Shown piece by piece: positions 1-7,939 of a stretch of 64,000 nt of DNA (position 1 is its first letter; every line of letters begins with the position of its first letter). This DNA is from UBA1402 sp964488495 (GTDB lineage: Bacteria > Bacteroidota > Bacteroidia > Bacteroidales > UBA1402): the NCBI GenBank assembly GCA_964488495.1, contig CAZAUQ010000002.1, forward strand, positions 20,681-84,680. Direction: 5' to 3'. The notes under the pieces were generated by a model. The model was not told where the DNA came from. It saw only the letters and a program-made list of their open reading frames with translations, and searched no databases. The position numbers and the translations under genes are program-made.

Positions 1-417
1 GTAATCAACCTGATCAAGAATACCATCAGCGCCAATGTCAACTAAAAAGAACGATTCCAGGGAAACAATTTTTTTAGCTTCTTCTTCAGAGATATTAAGC
101 TTTTTAGCTAAATTGCTCTTGTCTTTTTTCCCGCACTCAGCATTCAATGTTTTGATAAAATCCTTGCTGTACGGACTTCCTTTAATGATAGTTTTGAGGG
201 TTATGGACGCTTTGTGTATCTGTTTGTCGGGTGTAGAAGCAAAATATCCCCAGACCAGACCAGCAAGGATAAAACCCAGAATAATCCATTTTTTTCGGTA
301 ACTTAAGCGTAAGGCTTGTATAAAAAGATTCCACATCCACTTAATCAGATTGCCGATGCCTTTGAATAAAAGCATCAGAAGTTCTGAAAGATTGATTTCT
401 TTTTGTTGTTTTTCCAT
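1..417 (-). CDS. Membrane protein, partial (possible polysaccharide chain-length/Wzz-like family)
   Basis: A minus-strand frame opens with ATG at 417 and stays open for 139 codons to the left edge, so the C-terminus is missing. The N-terminus is lysine-rich, followed by an amphipathic or membrane-associated stretch (about residues 15-40) and a clear transmembrane helix at about residues 46-60, then a charged soluble region. An acidic amphipathic N-terminus followed by a single helix resembles Bacteroidetes Wzz-like proteins of envelope polysaccharide loci, but I see no decisive motif. A consensus -7 promoter at 457-464 sits just upstream in the correct orientation, which supports this frame over the plus-strand frame on the opposite strand. 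Function is not established. Confidence 0.6.
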   Translation of the reverse strand, partial: MEKQQKEINLSELLMLLFKGIGNLIKWMWNLFIQALRLSYRKKWIILGFILAGLVWGYFASTPDKQIHKASITLKTIIKGSPYSKDFIKTLNAECGKKDKSNLAKKLNISEEEAKKIVSLESFFLVDIGADGILDQVDY

Positions 418-456
418 AGTTTGAAATGTCGTAAGTAAATGTATAAATTGAGAATA

Positions 457-464
457 CAAAAATA
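457..464 (-). promoter_or_regulatory. -7 promoter element for the left-edge membrane protein
   Basis: On the minus strand this reads TATTTTTG, an exact match to the Bacteroidetes housekeeping -7 consensus TAnnTTTG. It lies about 40 bases upstream of the ATG at 417. Confidence 0.55.
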
Positions 465-601
465 CTAAAATTCTGCAATTGCCAACAAAATACCCCTTAT
501 AAAGCAAAAACTGCCCGAAGAGAAGCTAAAAGATGACGTATAACATAAACCCGGAATCGTATATTTAAAGATTTTATCACAAGTAATTTCTAAAAAAAAC
601 T

Positions 602-609
602 TATCTTCG
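602..609 (+). promoter_or_regulatory. Near-consensus -7 element upstream of the glycogen operon
   Basis: Reads TATCTTCG, one mismatch to TAnnTTTG, about 77 bases upstream of the debranching-enzyme ATG at 687. It is the best candidate in the 269-base gap 418-686, where nothing else was recognised. Confidence 0.3.
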
Positions 610-686
610 TCTATTGTTTTTTTATAAAGAGCCGGGTATAATACTAAAGCGGGATAATGAGTTGTGATACCAAAACATAGATTGTT

Positions 687-2645
687 ATGACCTATTTAAA
701 ATTCGATAAAACCCTAATGGTCAATTTGCAGCAATCATTAACCAAAGAGTTGTTGCAGACTAATAAATCGGGAGCCTATAGTTATTCCACCATAGTTGAC
801 TGCAATACCAGGAAATATCACGGTTTGTTGGTTATTCCCGTTCCGGAACTGGACGGAAAAAACCATGTGCTTGTTTCTTCATTGGATACAACAGTCATTC
901 AACATGGAGCAGAATTCAATCTTGGTTTACACAAATACGAAGGGGACAATTACAGCCCTCAGGGGCATAAATACATTCGCGAGTTTGAATGTGATTCCAA
1001 TCCATCGACTATTTATCGGGTAGGAGGGGTAATACTTTCCAAGGAAAAAATATTTGTATCTCACGAAAACCGTATACTGATAAAATATACCTTACTCGAA
1101 GCGCATTCTCCAACCAGGCTCAGATTGAGGCCATTTTTAGCATTTAGAAGTATTAATGATCTCTGTAAGGAAAATAATTATATAAACAAAGATTATCAGC
1201 AAATCGATTATGGTATTAAACTTTGTCTTTACAACGGTTATCCGGAGCTGCATATGCAACTGTCCGCGAAAAATGAATTTCAGTATTCCCCCGATTGGTA
1301 TAGGAATATTGAATACATGAAAGAACAAGAGAGAGGTTATGAATACAAAGAAGACTTGTTTGTTCCCGGTTGCTTTGATTTATCCATAAAAAAAGGAGAA
1401 AGCGTTTATTTTTCGGCAGGTGTTTCGGCTATACAACCGGGAACTATGAGAAAAATGTTTGATGAAGAGAAGGCGATTCGTATACCCAGAAGTAGTTTTA
1501 CTAACAGCCTGAAAAATGCCGCCTACCAGTTTTACAACAAACATCCCGACGGACAACGATACTTATTGGCAGGTTATCCCTGGTTTGAATGTCGTGCAAG
1601 GGATATGTTTGTGTCTCTTCCCGGTTGTACCCTTGCGGCTGAACATCCGGGCTTGTTTGAGGCAATAATGAAAACTGCCGAAAAAGGCCTGCAAAATTTT
1701 ATGAATCACAAAGCAGCCGATTGTGCCATTACAGAAATAGATGCACCCGATGTCTTGTTGTGGATGATATGGGCCCTTCAACAATATGCCAAAGACCAGG
1801 GTATAGAAAAATGCGCAGAGAATTACAACCAACTCCTTTTTGATGCGTTGGATTTTATAATCAATCAAAAACACGATAAACTTGTTTTGCACAACAACGG
1901 ATTGCTTTTTACCAACGGCAAAGAGCAACCTGCCAGCTGGATGAATTCCACTATGTACGGCAAACCTCTGGTGCCAAGAACCGGTTATTTGGTCGAATTC
2001 AATGCTCTATGGTATAATGCACTTTGCTTTGCCTCAGAAATGGTCGTCTTGGCCGATAAGCCGGATTTGCAAACCCGGTACTCTGAACTTGCACAGAAGG
2101 CCGGAGCCTCTTTTATAGAAGTATTCCGCAATGATTTCGGTTATTTATACGATTTTGTGGATGGACAGACGGTAGACTGGAGTGTAAGACCGAATCAGAT
2201 TTTCGCTGTATCGCTCGATTTTTCTCCTTTGGACAAGATGCAAAAAAAACAGGTACTCGATATTGTAACCAAGGAATTGCTCACCCCCAAGGGCTTAAGA
2301 ACGCTCAGCCCTAAGAGTTTAGGATACAATCCTATATTCGAAGGACCAGAAAGTCGAAGGACCTGGGCTTATCATCAGGGAGCAGCCTGGGCCTGGCTGA
2401 TTGGCCCGTACCTTGAAGCTTATCTTAAAATTCACAAAATCCGGGGACTTGATTTTGCTGAACGCATCATTTATGGTTTTGAAGACGATCTGACAGACAG
2501 AGGTATAGGCACCATCTCAGAACTATACGACGGGAATCCTCCTTATAAGGGAAGAGGAGCTGTCTCCTTTGCCATGAGTGTTGCAGAGATACTTCGGATA
2601 AAAAAAATAATCAAAGAAATGTCAGCTAATACCACACAAGGATGA
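687..2645 (+). CDS. Glycogen debranching enzyme (amylo-alpha-1,6-glucosidase, GDE_C type)
   Basis: The 652-residue protein hydrolyses alpha-1,6 branch glucose in glycogen or alpha-glucans, probably in the cytoplasm since no signal peptide is visible. The N-terminal third carries the family signature around residues 30-55 (SGAYSYSTI, then TRKYHGLLV). The C-terminal (alpha/alpha)6 catalytic domain starts near residue 280 with a WFECRARDMF motif, equivalent to the WxxxRD signature of archaeal/bacterial debranching enzymes, and the downstream PNQIFAVSL and AWAWLIGPYLEAY motifs also fit. It overlaps the next gene by four bases (ATGA), so the two are translationally coupled. The three-gene order debranching enzyme, glycosyltransferase, GH57 is the usual Bacteroidetes glycogen cluster. 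Start is ATG 687. Confidence 0.92.
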   Translation: MTYLKFDKTLMVNLQQSLTKELLQTNKSGAYSYSTIVDCNTRKYHGLLVIPVPELDGKNHVLVSSLDTTVIQHGAEFNLGLHKYEGDNYSPQGHKYIREFECDSNPSTIYRVGGVILSKEKIFVSHENRILIKYTLLEAHSPTRLRLRPFLAFRSINDLCKENNYINKDYQQIDYGIKLCLYNGYPELHMQLSAKNEFQYSPDWYRNIEYMKEQERGYEYKEDLFVPGCFDLSIKKGESVYFSAGVSAIQPGTMRKMFDEEKAIRIPRSSFTNSLKNAAYQFYNKHPDGQRYLLAGYPWFECRARDMFVSLPGCTLAAEHPGLFEAIMKTAEKGLQNFMNHKAADCAITEIDAPDVLLWMIWALQQYAKDQGIEKCAENYNQLLFDALDFIINQKHDKLVLHNNGLLFTNGKEQPASWMNSTMYGKPLVPRTGYLVEFNALWYNALCFASEMVVLADKPDLQTRYSELAQKAGASFIEVFRNDFGYLYDFVDGQTVDWSVRPNQIFAVSLDFSPLDKMQKKQVLDIVTKELLTPKGLRTLSPKSLGYNPIFEGPESRRTWAYHQGAAWAWLIGPYLEAYLKIHKIRGLDFAERIIYGFEDDLTDRGIGTISELYDGNPPYKGRGAVSFAMSVAEILRIKKIIKEMSANTTQG

Positions 2646-3907
2646 GAGCACTTATGTTTGGCTGGGAATTCCCTCCACATATTCTGGGCGGTTTGGGAAC
2701 GGCCAGCTATGGACTGACCAGAGGTATGGCCATGCAAGCCGATATGGATCTGGTTTTTGTCATACCCAAACCTTACGGAGATGAAGACCAGAGTTTCCTA
2801 AAAATTATCGGCGCCTGCAATACACCGGTGGTTTGGAGAGATGTTTCATGGGAACATCTTGAAAGTCGTTTCGGCTCTTATATGAACCCTCAGGATTTTT
2901 ACAATATGAGGGGCCACATCTATGCCGATTTCAGATATCTCTATACCAACGACCTGGGCTGTATTGAATTTTCGGGACGTTATCCCGACAATCTGATGGA
3001 AGAAATAAACAACTATTCCATTTGTGCCGGAGTCATCGCACGTACTGAGCATTACGACATAATCCATTCGCACGACTGGCTCACTTATTCTGCAGGTATA
3101 CATGCCAAAAATGTAAGCGGCAAACCTTTGGTCATTCATGTTCATGCCACCGATTTTGACCGCAGCCGGGGCAATGTCAATCCACAGGTTTACAGCATAG
3201 AAAAAAACGGCATGGATCACGCCGATCATATCATTTGCGTCAGTAATCTGACCAGGGAAACCGTGATTAACAAATACCATCAGGATCCCCGTAAGGTATC
3301 CACCATTCATAATGCCGTTGAGCCTGTAAGCAAGCAGATTGAAGAAATTGAACCAGAACGCCATACTCATCAGAAGATTGTTACTTTTTTGGGAAGAATC
3401 ACTATGCAGAAAGGGCCGGAGTATTTTGTCGAAGCCGCCAGCCGGGTTTTGCAAAAAACCTCCAATGTCCGTTTTGTGATGGCCGGCAGCGGCGATATGA
3501 TGGAGGCCATGATAAGCCTGGTGGCTAAGAGGGGAATTGCAGACAAATTCCATTTTCCGGGTTTTTTGAAAGGCAATCAGGTATACAGAATGCTAAAATC
3601 AAGTGATGTCTACATAATGCCCTCGGTGTCAGAGCCTTTTGGAATTTCTCCGCTCGAAGCCATGCAGGTAGGTGTCCCTTCCATTATATCAAAACAATCC
3701 GGTTGTGCCGAAATCCTGAACTACGCCATAAAAACCGATTATTGGGACATAGATGCCATGGCCGATGCCATCTATTCGATCATCAGCAATCCGGCCATGT
3801 ATGAATTTCTTAAGATTCAGGGCAAAAAAGAAGTGGACGAGATAAAATGGGAGTATGCAGGGCAAAAAGTCAGAGCTATCTACGACCGTCTTTTAGGAAT
3901 AAAGTAA
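2642..3907 (+). CDS. Glycosyltransferase, glycogen synthase-like (GT4/GT5 fold)
   Basis: A 421-residue GT-B glycosyltransferase. The first residues contain GWEFPPHILGGLG, the nucleotide-sugar/acceptor loop typical of starch/glycogen synthase-like enzymes. The C-terminal half has a FLGRITMQKGPEYF segment and the retaining-GT E-x7-E signature in EPFGISPLEAM. Between the debranching enzyme and the GH57 gene it is the best candidate for the alpha-1,4-glucan elongating enzyme of this operon. It is shorter than classical GlgA (about 480 residues), and donor specificity (ADP- or UDP-glucose) cannot be read from sequence. ATG overlaps the upstream stop; 17 bases separate it from the GH57 gene. Confidence 0.88.
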   Translation: MRALMFGWEFPPHILGGLGTASYGLTRGMAMQADMDLVFVIPKPYGDEDQSFLKIIGACNTPVVWRDVSWEHLESRFGSYMNPQDFYNMRGHIYADFRYLYTNDLGCIEFSGRYPDNLMEEINNYSICAGVIARTEHYDIIHSHDWLTYSAGIHAKNVSGKPLVIHVHATDFDRSRGNVNPQVYSIEKNGMDHADHIICVSNLTRETVINKYHQDPRKVSTIHNAVEPVSKQIEEIEPERHTHQKIVTFLGRITMQKGPEYFVEAASRVLQKTSNVRFVMAGSGDMMEAMISLVAKRGIADKFHFPGFLKGNQVYRMLKSSDVYIMPSVSEPFGISPLEAMQVGVPSIISKQSGCAEILNYAIKTDYWDIDAMADAIYSIISNPAMYEFLKIQGKKEVDEIKWEYAGQKVRAIYDRLLGIK

Positions 3908-3924
3908 TTAATAAATAAAACCTT

Positions 3925-5268
3925 ATGAAAACGATTTGTTTTTATTTTCAGATTCACCAACCTTTTCGTCTTAAGCGATACCGCTTTTTTGATATAGGTG
4001 CAGATCATTATTATTATGACGATTTCACCAACGAGCAAATACTTCAACGTATTGCCAACAATTCCTTTTTACCCGCCAATCAGATTATTTACGATTTGAT
4101 TCAGGCAAGCGAAGGGAAATTCCGTGTGGCTTTTTCCATTTCAGGTGTAGCGTTGGATCAACTGGAGCAATACGCTCCCGAAGTCATCGAAAGTTTTCGG
4201 AAATTAGCTAAAACCGATGCTGTTGAATTTCTCTGCGAAACCTATGCACATTCATTGTCTTCCGTTATAGATGAAAAGGAATTTAAAGATCAGGTCACTC
4301 AACACCGCAAACGTATTGAGGTCTTATTTGGCCAAAAACCCAAAACCTTTAGAAACACCGAATTGGTCTATTCCGACGATTTAGGAGAATTGATCTATTC
4401 CATGGGTTACAAAACCATTATTGCAGAGGGAGCTAAAACGGTGCTGGGATGGAAAAGCCCCAATTTTGTCTACCACAGTGCCTTGAATCCCAACCTGAAA
4501 CTCTTGTTGAAAAACGATAAACTGAGCGACGATATCACTTTCCGTTTTTCCAATTACAACTGGAGCGAATATCCCCTGGTGGCTGAGAAGTTTATCGACT
4601 GGATTCACAAAACCCCTGAAAATGAGCAGGTAATCAATTTATTTATGAATTATGAAACCTTTGGCAACCTCCAGCCCAAAGAAAGCGGCATTTTTGAGTT
4701 TCTTAAAGCCTTGCCCAAGTATGCTTTTGAAAAAGGGATAGAGTTTTCGACACCTTCCGAGGTCAGCGGACTGGTAAAAGCAACAGGCCCTATCAGCGTT
4801 CCCAATCCCACTTCCTGGGCAGACGAAGAAAGAGATTTAAACGCCTGGCTGGGGAACGACCTTCAGCAGGAAGCATTCAACAAACTCTACAGTATAGCCG
4901 AAAGAGTGCGGATGAGCAAAGACCGCCGCTTGCACCTGGACTGGAATTACCTGCAGACCAGCGATCATTTTTATTATATGAGCACAAAAAGCTTTTCGGA
5001 TGGCGGATTGTATCGATATTTCAGCCCCTACGAGACCCCCTTTGAGGCTTTTATTAACTATATGAATGTACTGAGCGATTTCATGGAGCGTGTAGAGGCC
5101 CAGTTCCCTTCGTCGGTGGGGAACGAGGAATTAAATTCTTTGCTGACTACCATACAAAACCAGGAGCTTAAAATCGCCGATCTCGAAAAGCAATTAAAAA
5201 AATACAAAAAGGGAAACCACACTGACAATTCCCAGGGAACAGTAAAAAAGGGAAATTCCGCAAAATAG
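3925..5268 (+). CDS. GH57 alpha-amylase-like protein with Asp-to-Asn at a predicted catalytic site
   Basis: The 447-residue protein begins with the GH57 motif HQP (IHQPFR, near residue 10). The conserved nucleophile region is present (NTELVYSDD, candidate Glu146). The motif that normally reads DYETFG or DDGEKFG and supplies the acid/base Asp reads NYETFG here (Asn242, codon AAT at 4648-4650). The C-terminal 50 residues are predicted coiled coil followed by a basic/polar tail. The family acts on alpha-1,4-glucans (amylase or 4-alpha-glucanotransferase). GH57 amylase-like homologues altered at catalytic positions are known, including in Bacteroidetes, so this copy may be inactive, non-hydrolytic or regulatory. 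Third gene of the glycogen operon; no signal peptide. Confidence 0.88.
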   Translation: MKTICFYFQIHQPFRLKRYRFFDIGADHYYYDDFTNEQILQRIANNSFLPANQIIYDLIQASEGKFRVAFSISGVALDQLEQYAPEVIESFRKLAKTDAVEFLCETYAHSLSSVIDEKEFKDQVTQHRKRIEVLFGQKPKTFRNTELVYSDDLGELIYSMGYKTIIAEGAKTVLGWKSPNFVYHSALNPNLKLLLKNDKLSDDITFRFSNYNWSEYPLVAEKFIDWIHKTPENEQVINLFMNYETFGNLQPKESGIFEFLKALPKYAFEKGIEFSTPSEVSGLVKATGPISVPNPTSWADEERDLNAWLGNDLQQEAFNKLYSIAERVRMSKDRRLHLDWNYLQTSDHFYYMSTKSFSDGGLYRYFSPYETPFEAFINYMNVLSDFMERVEAQFPSSVGNEELNSLLTTIQNQELKIADLEKQLKKYKKGNHTDNSQGTVKKGNSAK

Positions 5269-5294
5269 TAAAGAAGCAGCTACAACCGAAAGCA

Positions 5295-5843
5295 TCAACT
5301 ATTGCTTATCACTCGTTGAACCGGGATGTCCCAGACCTCAACAGGCAGGTTTTCAAGGTAGCGGTAAGCAAAACACAAGCCAAACACGGGGCATTGTAGT
5401 TGGCCCAGAAAACGATCGTAATAAGCTTTGCCCCTTCCCAGCCTGTAGCCTCGTTTATCGAAGGCCAGTCCGGGAATTACAGCCAGATCTATTTTTTCGT
5501 AAGCATTGAAATCTTTACCCTGAGGTTCGGAAATCCCCCAGCGGTTCTGCAGCATGTTTCTGTTGCCGGTATAAGAGCGCAAAACCATTGTTTTGTCATC
5601 AACTATTACAGGAAGCAGGATGCTCTTGTTTTTGTAATAGCCCTGAATTAATTCCTGGGTGTTTACTTCGTCTGGCAGGGCATAATACAACAAAATAGTT
5701 TCAGCTTTTATAAATTCAGGGGTCAATTCCAGTCTGTTACAAATAAGTCTGGATTCTTTTTTGAGCTCCGCAGGATCTTGTTGTTTTGCCAGCAAGCGCA
5801 GAGTTTTTCTCAGCTGTTCTTTTTGCCTGGCCGGACTAATCAT
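5295..5843 (-). CDS. 5-formyltetrahydrofolate cyclo-ligase
   Basis: A 182-residue protein of normal length for the family that converts 5-formyl-THF to 5,10-methenyl-THF using ATP. Diagnostic motifs are DLAVIPGLAFDKRGYRLG, then GRGKAYYDRFL near residues 130-145, which form the nucleotide/folate site. ATG at 5843 follows the stop of the upstream S41 protease by five bases, so it is the last gene of a minus-strand row (M3 peptidase, dCMP deaminase, S41 protease, this gene). The same row order suggests co-transcription rather than shared function, although the deaminase and this enzyme both feed thymidylate/folate metabolism. Confidence 0.93.
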   Translation of the reverse strand: MISPARQKEQLRKTLRLLAKQQDPAELKKESRLICNRLELTPEFIKAETILLYYALPDEVNTQELIQGYYKNKSILLPVIVDDKTMVLRSYTGNRNMLQNRWGISEPQGKDFNAYEKIDLAVIPGLAFDKRGYRLGRGKAYYDRFLGQLQCPVFGLCFAYRYLENLPVEVWDIPVQRVISNS

Positions 5844-5848
5844 TGTAT

Positions 5849-7486
5849 TTAGTGTTTTTGCTCTGCTGTATCCGTGGCAACATTTACCCCTTGGTCCAGG
5901 ATAAGCGAAATGGCTTTGTTGAGTGTGATATCTTTTTCTTGCAAAAGCATCCAGAAGGCATCTTCTCCCAGAATATTACGTGCGATATAAGCATAAATCT
6001 GAGTAGCGGCCAATTCTTTGGATTCGGAGATTTGTTCCGGCTTTTTTGGAAAGCCTTGTGCTGCAGTAAAATCAACAAAGTTTTCGAAGACTCTTTGCTC
6101 CTGTAAGTAAGCTTTTAGGGCGGCAGGAGTTTTCAAAGCCACTAACTGCTCACGGTGGTGATCGGCGTAGTTGGCCGCAAAGTTGTAAGGTAACATTTGG
6201 TTGAACACTGTATTGTACCATTCACTGTTACCGGTGGTGTCTATGGGCACAAAGAAATCGGGCATTATGCCTCCGCCACCATACACCAAACGTCCACCCT
6301 TGGTTTCATATATTAGGCTGTCACTCAGTTGAATGCTATCGCGGGAGTCGAATTCTCCCCGCATGTAGCGATTCACCAAATCCATCTCGTACTCTTCGAA
6401 ATCACCCTTTTCGAAAGGTTTTTGAATATTGCGCCCCGAAGGTACGTAGTAATGCGCCACAGTCAGGCGGATGGCAGAGCCGTCTTTAAATGGAATTTGT
6501 TGCTGAACCAGGCCTTTCCCGTAAGATCTGCGCCCGACAATGTAACCCCTGTCGTTGTCCTGTATGGCTCCGGCCACAATCTCACTCGAGGAGGCGGCCC
6601 ATTCATCCATTAACACAATAAGCGGAGTATTCTGGCAAGAGCCTCTGCCGTCAGAATAACTCTCTTCTCTTTTGTAGGCCTTGCCTTCTACGTACAACAT
6701 CAGGCTGTTGCGGGGCAAAAACTCGTTCAGAATAGCCAGAGCAGGTCCCATTAATCCTCCGGGATTGCCTCTGAGGTCCAGAATAACACGGTCGCAATTG
6801 TCCTGAGCCTGCATTTTACTGATAACAGACAAGAACTCATTGTAGGTGGTTCTGGTAAATTTACCGAGTTTAATGTAGGCAATGTTTTCTCCTATCTTGT
6901 AAGAGGCATCGATGCTGGTTACCGGAATGTCGTCGCGGGTAAGGTTAAAACTGAGTTCCTGGCCGGCGTTTCTTCTTAAGACACCTACTTTGACCTTGGT
7001 GTTTTTTTCGCCTCTCAGAGTTTTCATCACGCGTTCGTTAGTGATTGTCGAACCCACAAAACTACTGTCGTTAATACTGACAATCATATCACCCGCCCTG
7101 AGGCCGGCTTGCTCGGCGGGACCCCCCGTGATGACGGCAACCACTCGTATAGTGTCTTCCCGTATATTGAATTGTATGCCCACCCCGCTGAACGAACCTT
7201 CGATGTCTTCGTTGGCTCTTTCCATTTCTTCTGCCGTGATGTAGACCGAGTGGGGGTCCAATTCCAACAATACTTTAGGGATCAGATTTTCTATGAGTTC
7301 TTTTTCGTCTATATCTTCGACGTATTTCGATGAAACGAGGTTGAGTAGCGCGTCCAGTTTGTTAAAACTGACCAGAGAGGGAATGACTTTATTGTTTTGT
7401 TGCCTGAGGGAAACAAAATTACCTATGGTTATACCGATCAGTACAGAAAGAAATATGATAAGAAACAGTTGATACCGGTTTTTCAT
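5849..7486 (-). CDS. S41 family C-terminal processing protease with PDZ domain
   Basis: A 545-residue periplasmic protease. An N-terminal signal anchor (about residues 7-23) is followed by the characteristic LDPHSVYI segment, a PDZ domain (about 90-170, GVGIQF and GLRAGDMI), then the catalytic domain. Expected Ser is in SSSEIVAGA and Lys in SYGKGLVQ, the Ser/Lys dyad of CtpA/Prc peptidases. The last 120 residues form an extra C-terminal region common in Bacteroidetes members. It likely trims or degrades envelope proteins. It lies 24 bases after the dCMP deaminase and 5 bases before the cyclo-ligase gene. Confidence 0.93.
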   Translation of the reverse strand: MKNRYQLFLIIFLSVLIGITIGNFVSLRQQNNKVIPSLVSFNKLDALLNLVSSKYVEDIDEKELIENLIPKVLLELDPHSVYITAEEMERANEDIEGSFSGVGIQFNIREDTIRVVAVITGGPAEQAGLRAGDMIVSINDSSFVGSTITNERVMKTLRGEKNTKVKVGVLRRNAGQELSFNLTRDDIPVTSIDASYKIGENIAYIKLGKFTRTTYNEFLSVISKMQAQDNCDRVILDLRGNPGGLMGPALAILNEFLPRNSLMLYVEGKAYKREESYSDGRGSCQNTPLIVLMDEWAASSSEIVAGAIQDNDRGYIVGRRSYGKGLVQQQIPFKDGSAIRLTVAHYYVPSGRNIQKPFEKGDFEEYEMDLVNRYMRGEFDSRDSIQLSDSLIYETKGGRLVYGGGGIMPDFFVPIDTTGNSEWYNTVFNQMLPYNFAANYADHHREQLVALKTPAALKAYLQEQRVFENFVDFTAAQGFPKKPEQISESKELAATQIYAYIARNILGEDAFWMLLQEKDITLNKAISLILDQGVNVATDTAEQKH

Positions 7487-7510
7487 CGTCGGGCTATGTT
7501 GAATAGTTAA

Positions 7511-7939
7511 TTAAAGCAGGCTTTTATCGCAAAAGCAAACATCGATGCCTGCTCTCTGCAAAAGATTCAAACCGTCTTCGGCATGGTAGGGTTCTCCGTA
7601 GACCACCCTTACGATACCTGCTTGAATGATCAATTTGGCGCAATCTATACAAGGACAGGCAGTAACATAAATAGTTGATCCCTGGCTGCTGTTGTGCGAC
7701 CGGGCTACTTTGGTTATGGCATTGGCTTCTGCGTGCAAAACGTAAGCTTTAGTGTTGCCCTCACCATCTTCGCATATATTTTCAAAACCCGAAGGGGTGC
7801 CGTTGTAACCATCAGAAATAATACGTTTGTCTTTCACCATAAGAGCACCAACCTGCCTGCGTTTACAGTAGGAATTTTCAGCCCAGATCAAGGCCATGCG
7901 CATATATCGTTTATCCAGTAAGGCTTGTTTTTCGTCCAT
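7511..7939 (-). CDS. Deoxycytidylate (dCMP) deaminase, ComEB type
   Basis: A 142-residue zinc-dependent cytidine/deoxycytidylate deaminase. The zinc site is explicit: HAEANAI (His ligand and catalytic Glu) followed by PCIDC with the two Cys ligands. The N-terminal RRQVGALMVKD and DGYNGTPSG motifs are typical of dCMP deaminase, which makes dUMP for thymidylate synthesis. It begins one base after the upstream M3 peptidase stop, so the two are almost certainly co-transcribed. Confidence 0.93.
   Translation of the reverse strand: MDEKQALLDKRYMRMALIWAENSYCKRRQVGALMVKDKRIISDGYNGTPSGFENICEDGEGNTKAYVLHAEANAITKVARSHNSSQGSTIYVTACPCIDCAKLIIQAGIVRVVYGEPYHAEDGLNLLQRAGIDVCFCDKSLL

Noticed and set aside
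35..301. Plus-strand frame of 88 codons at the left edge
   Set aside because: It is antisense to a longer open minus-strand frame (1-417) with an ATG, a transmembrane pattern and a consensus promoter.
2846..3553. Minus-strand frame of 235 codons inside the glycosyltransferase gene
   Set aside because: It is fully antisense to a well-supported gene and resembles no family.
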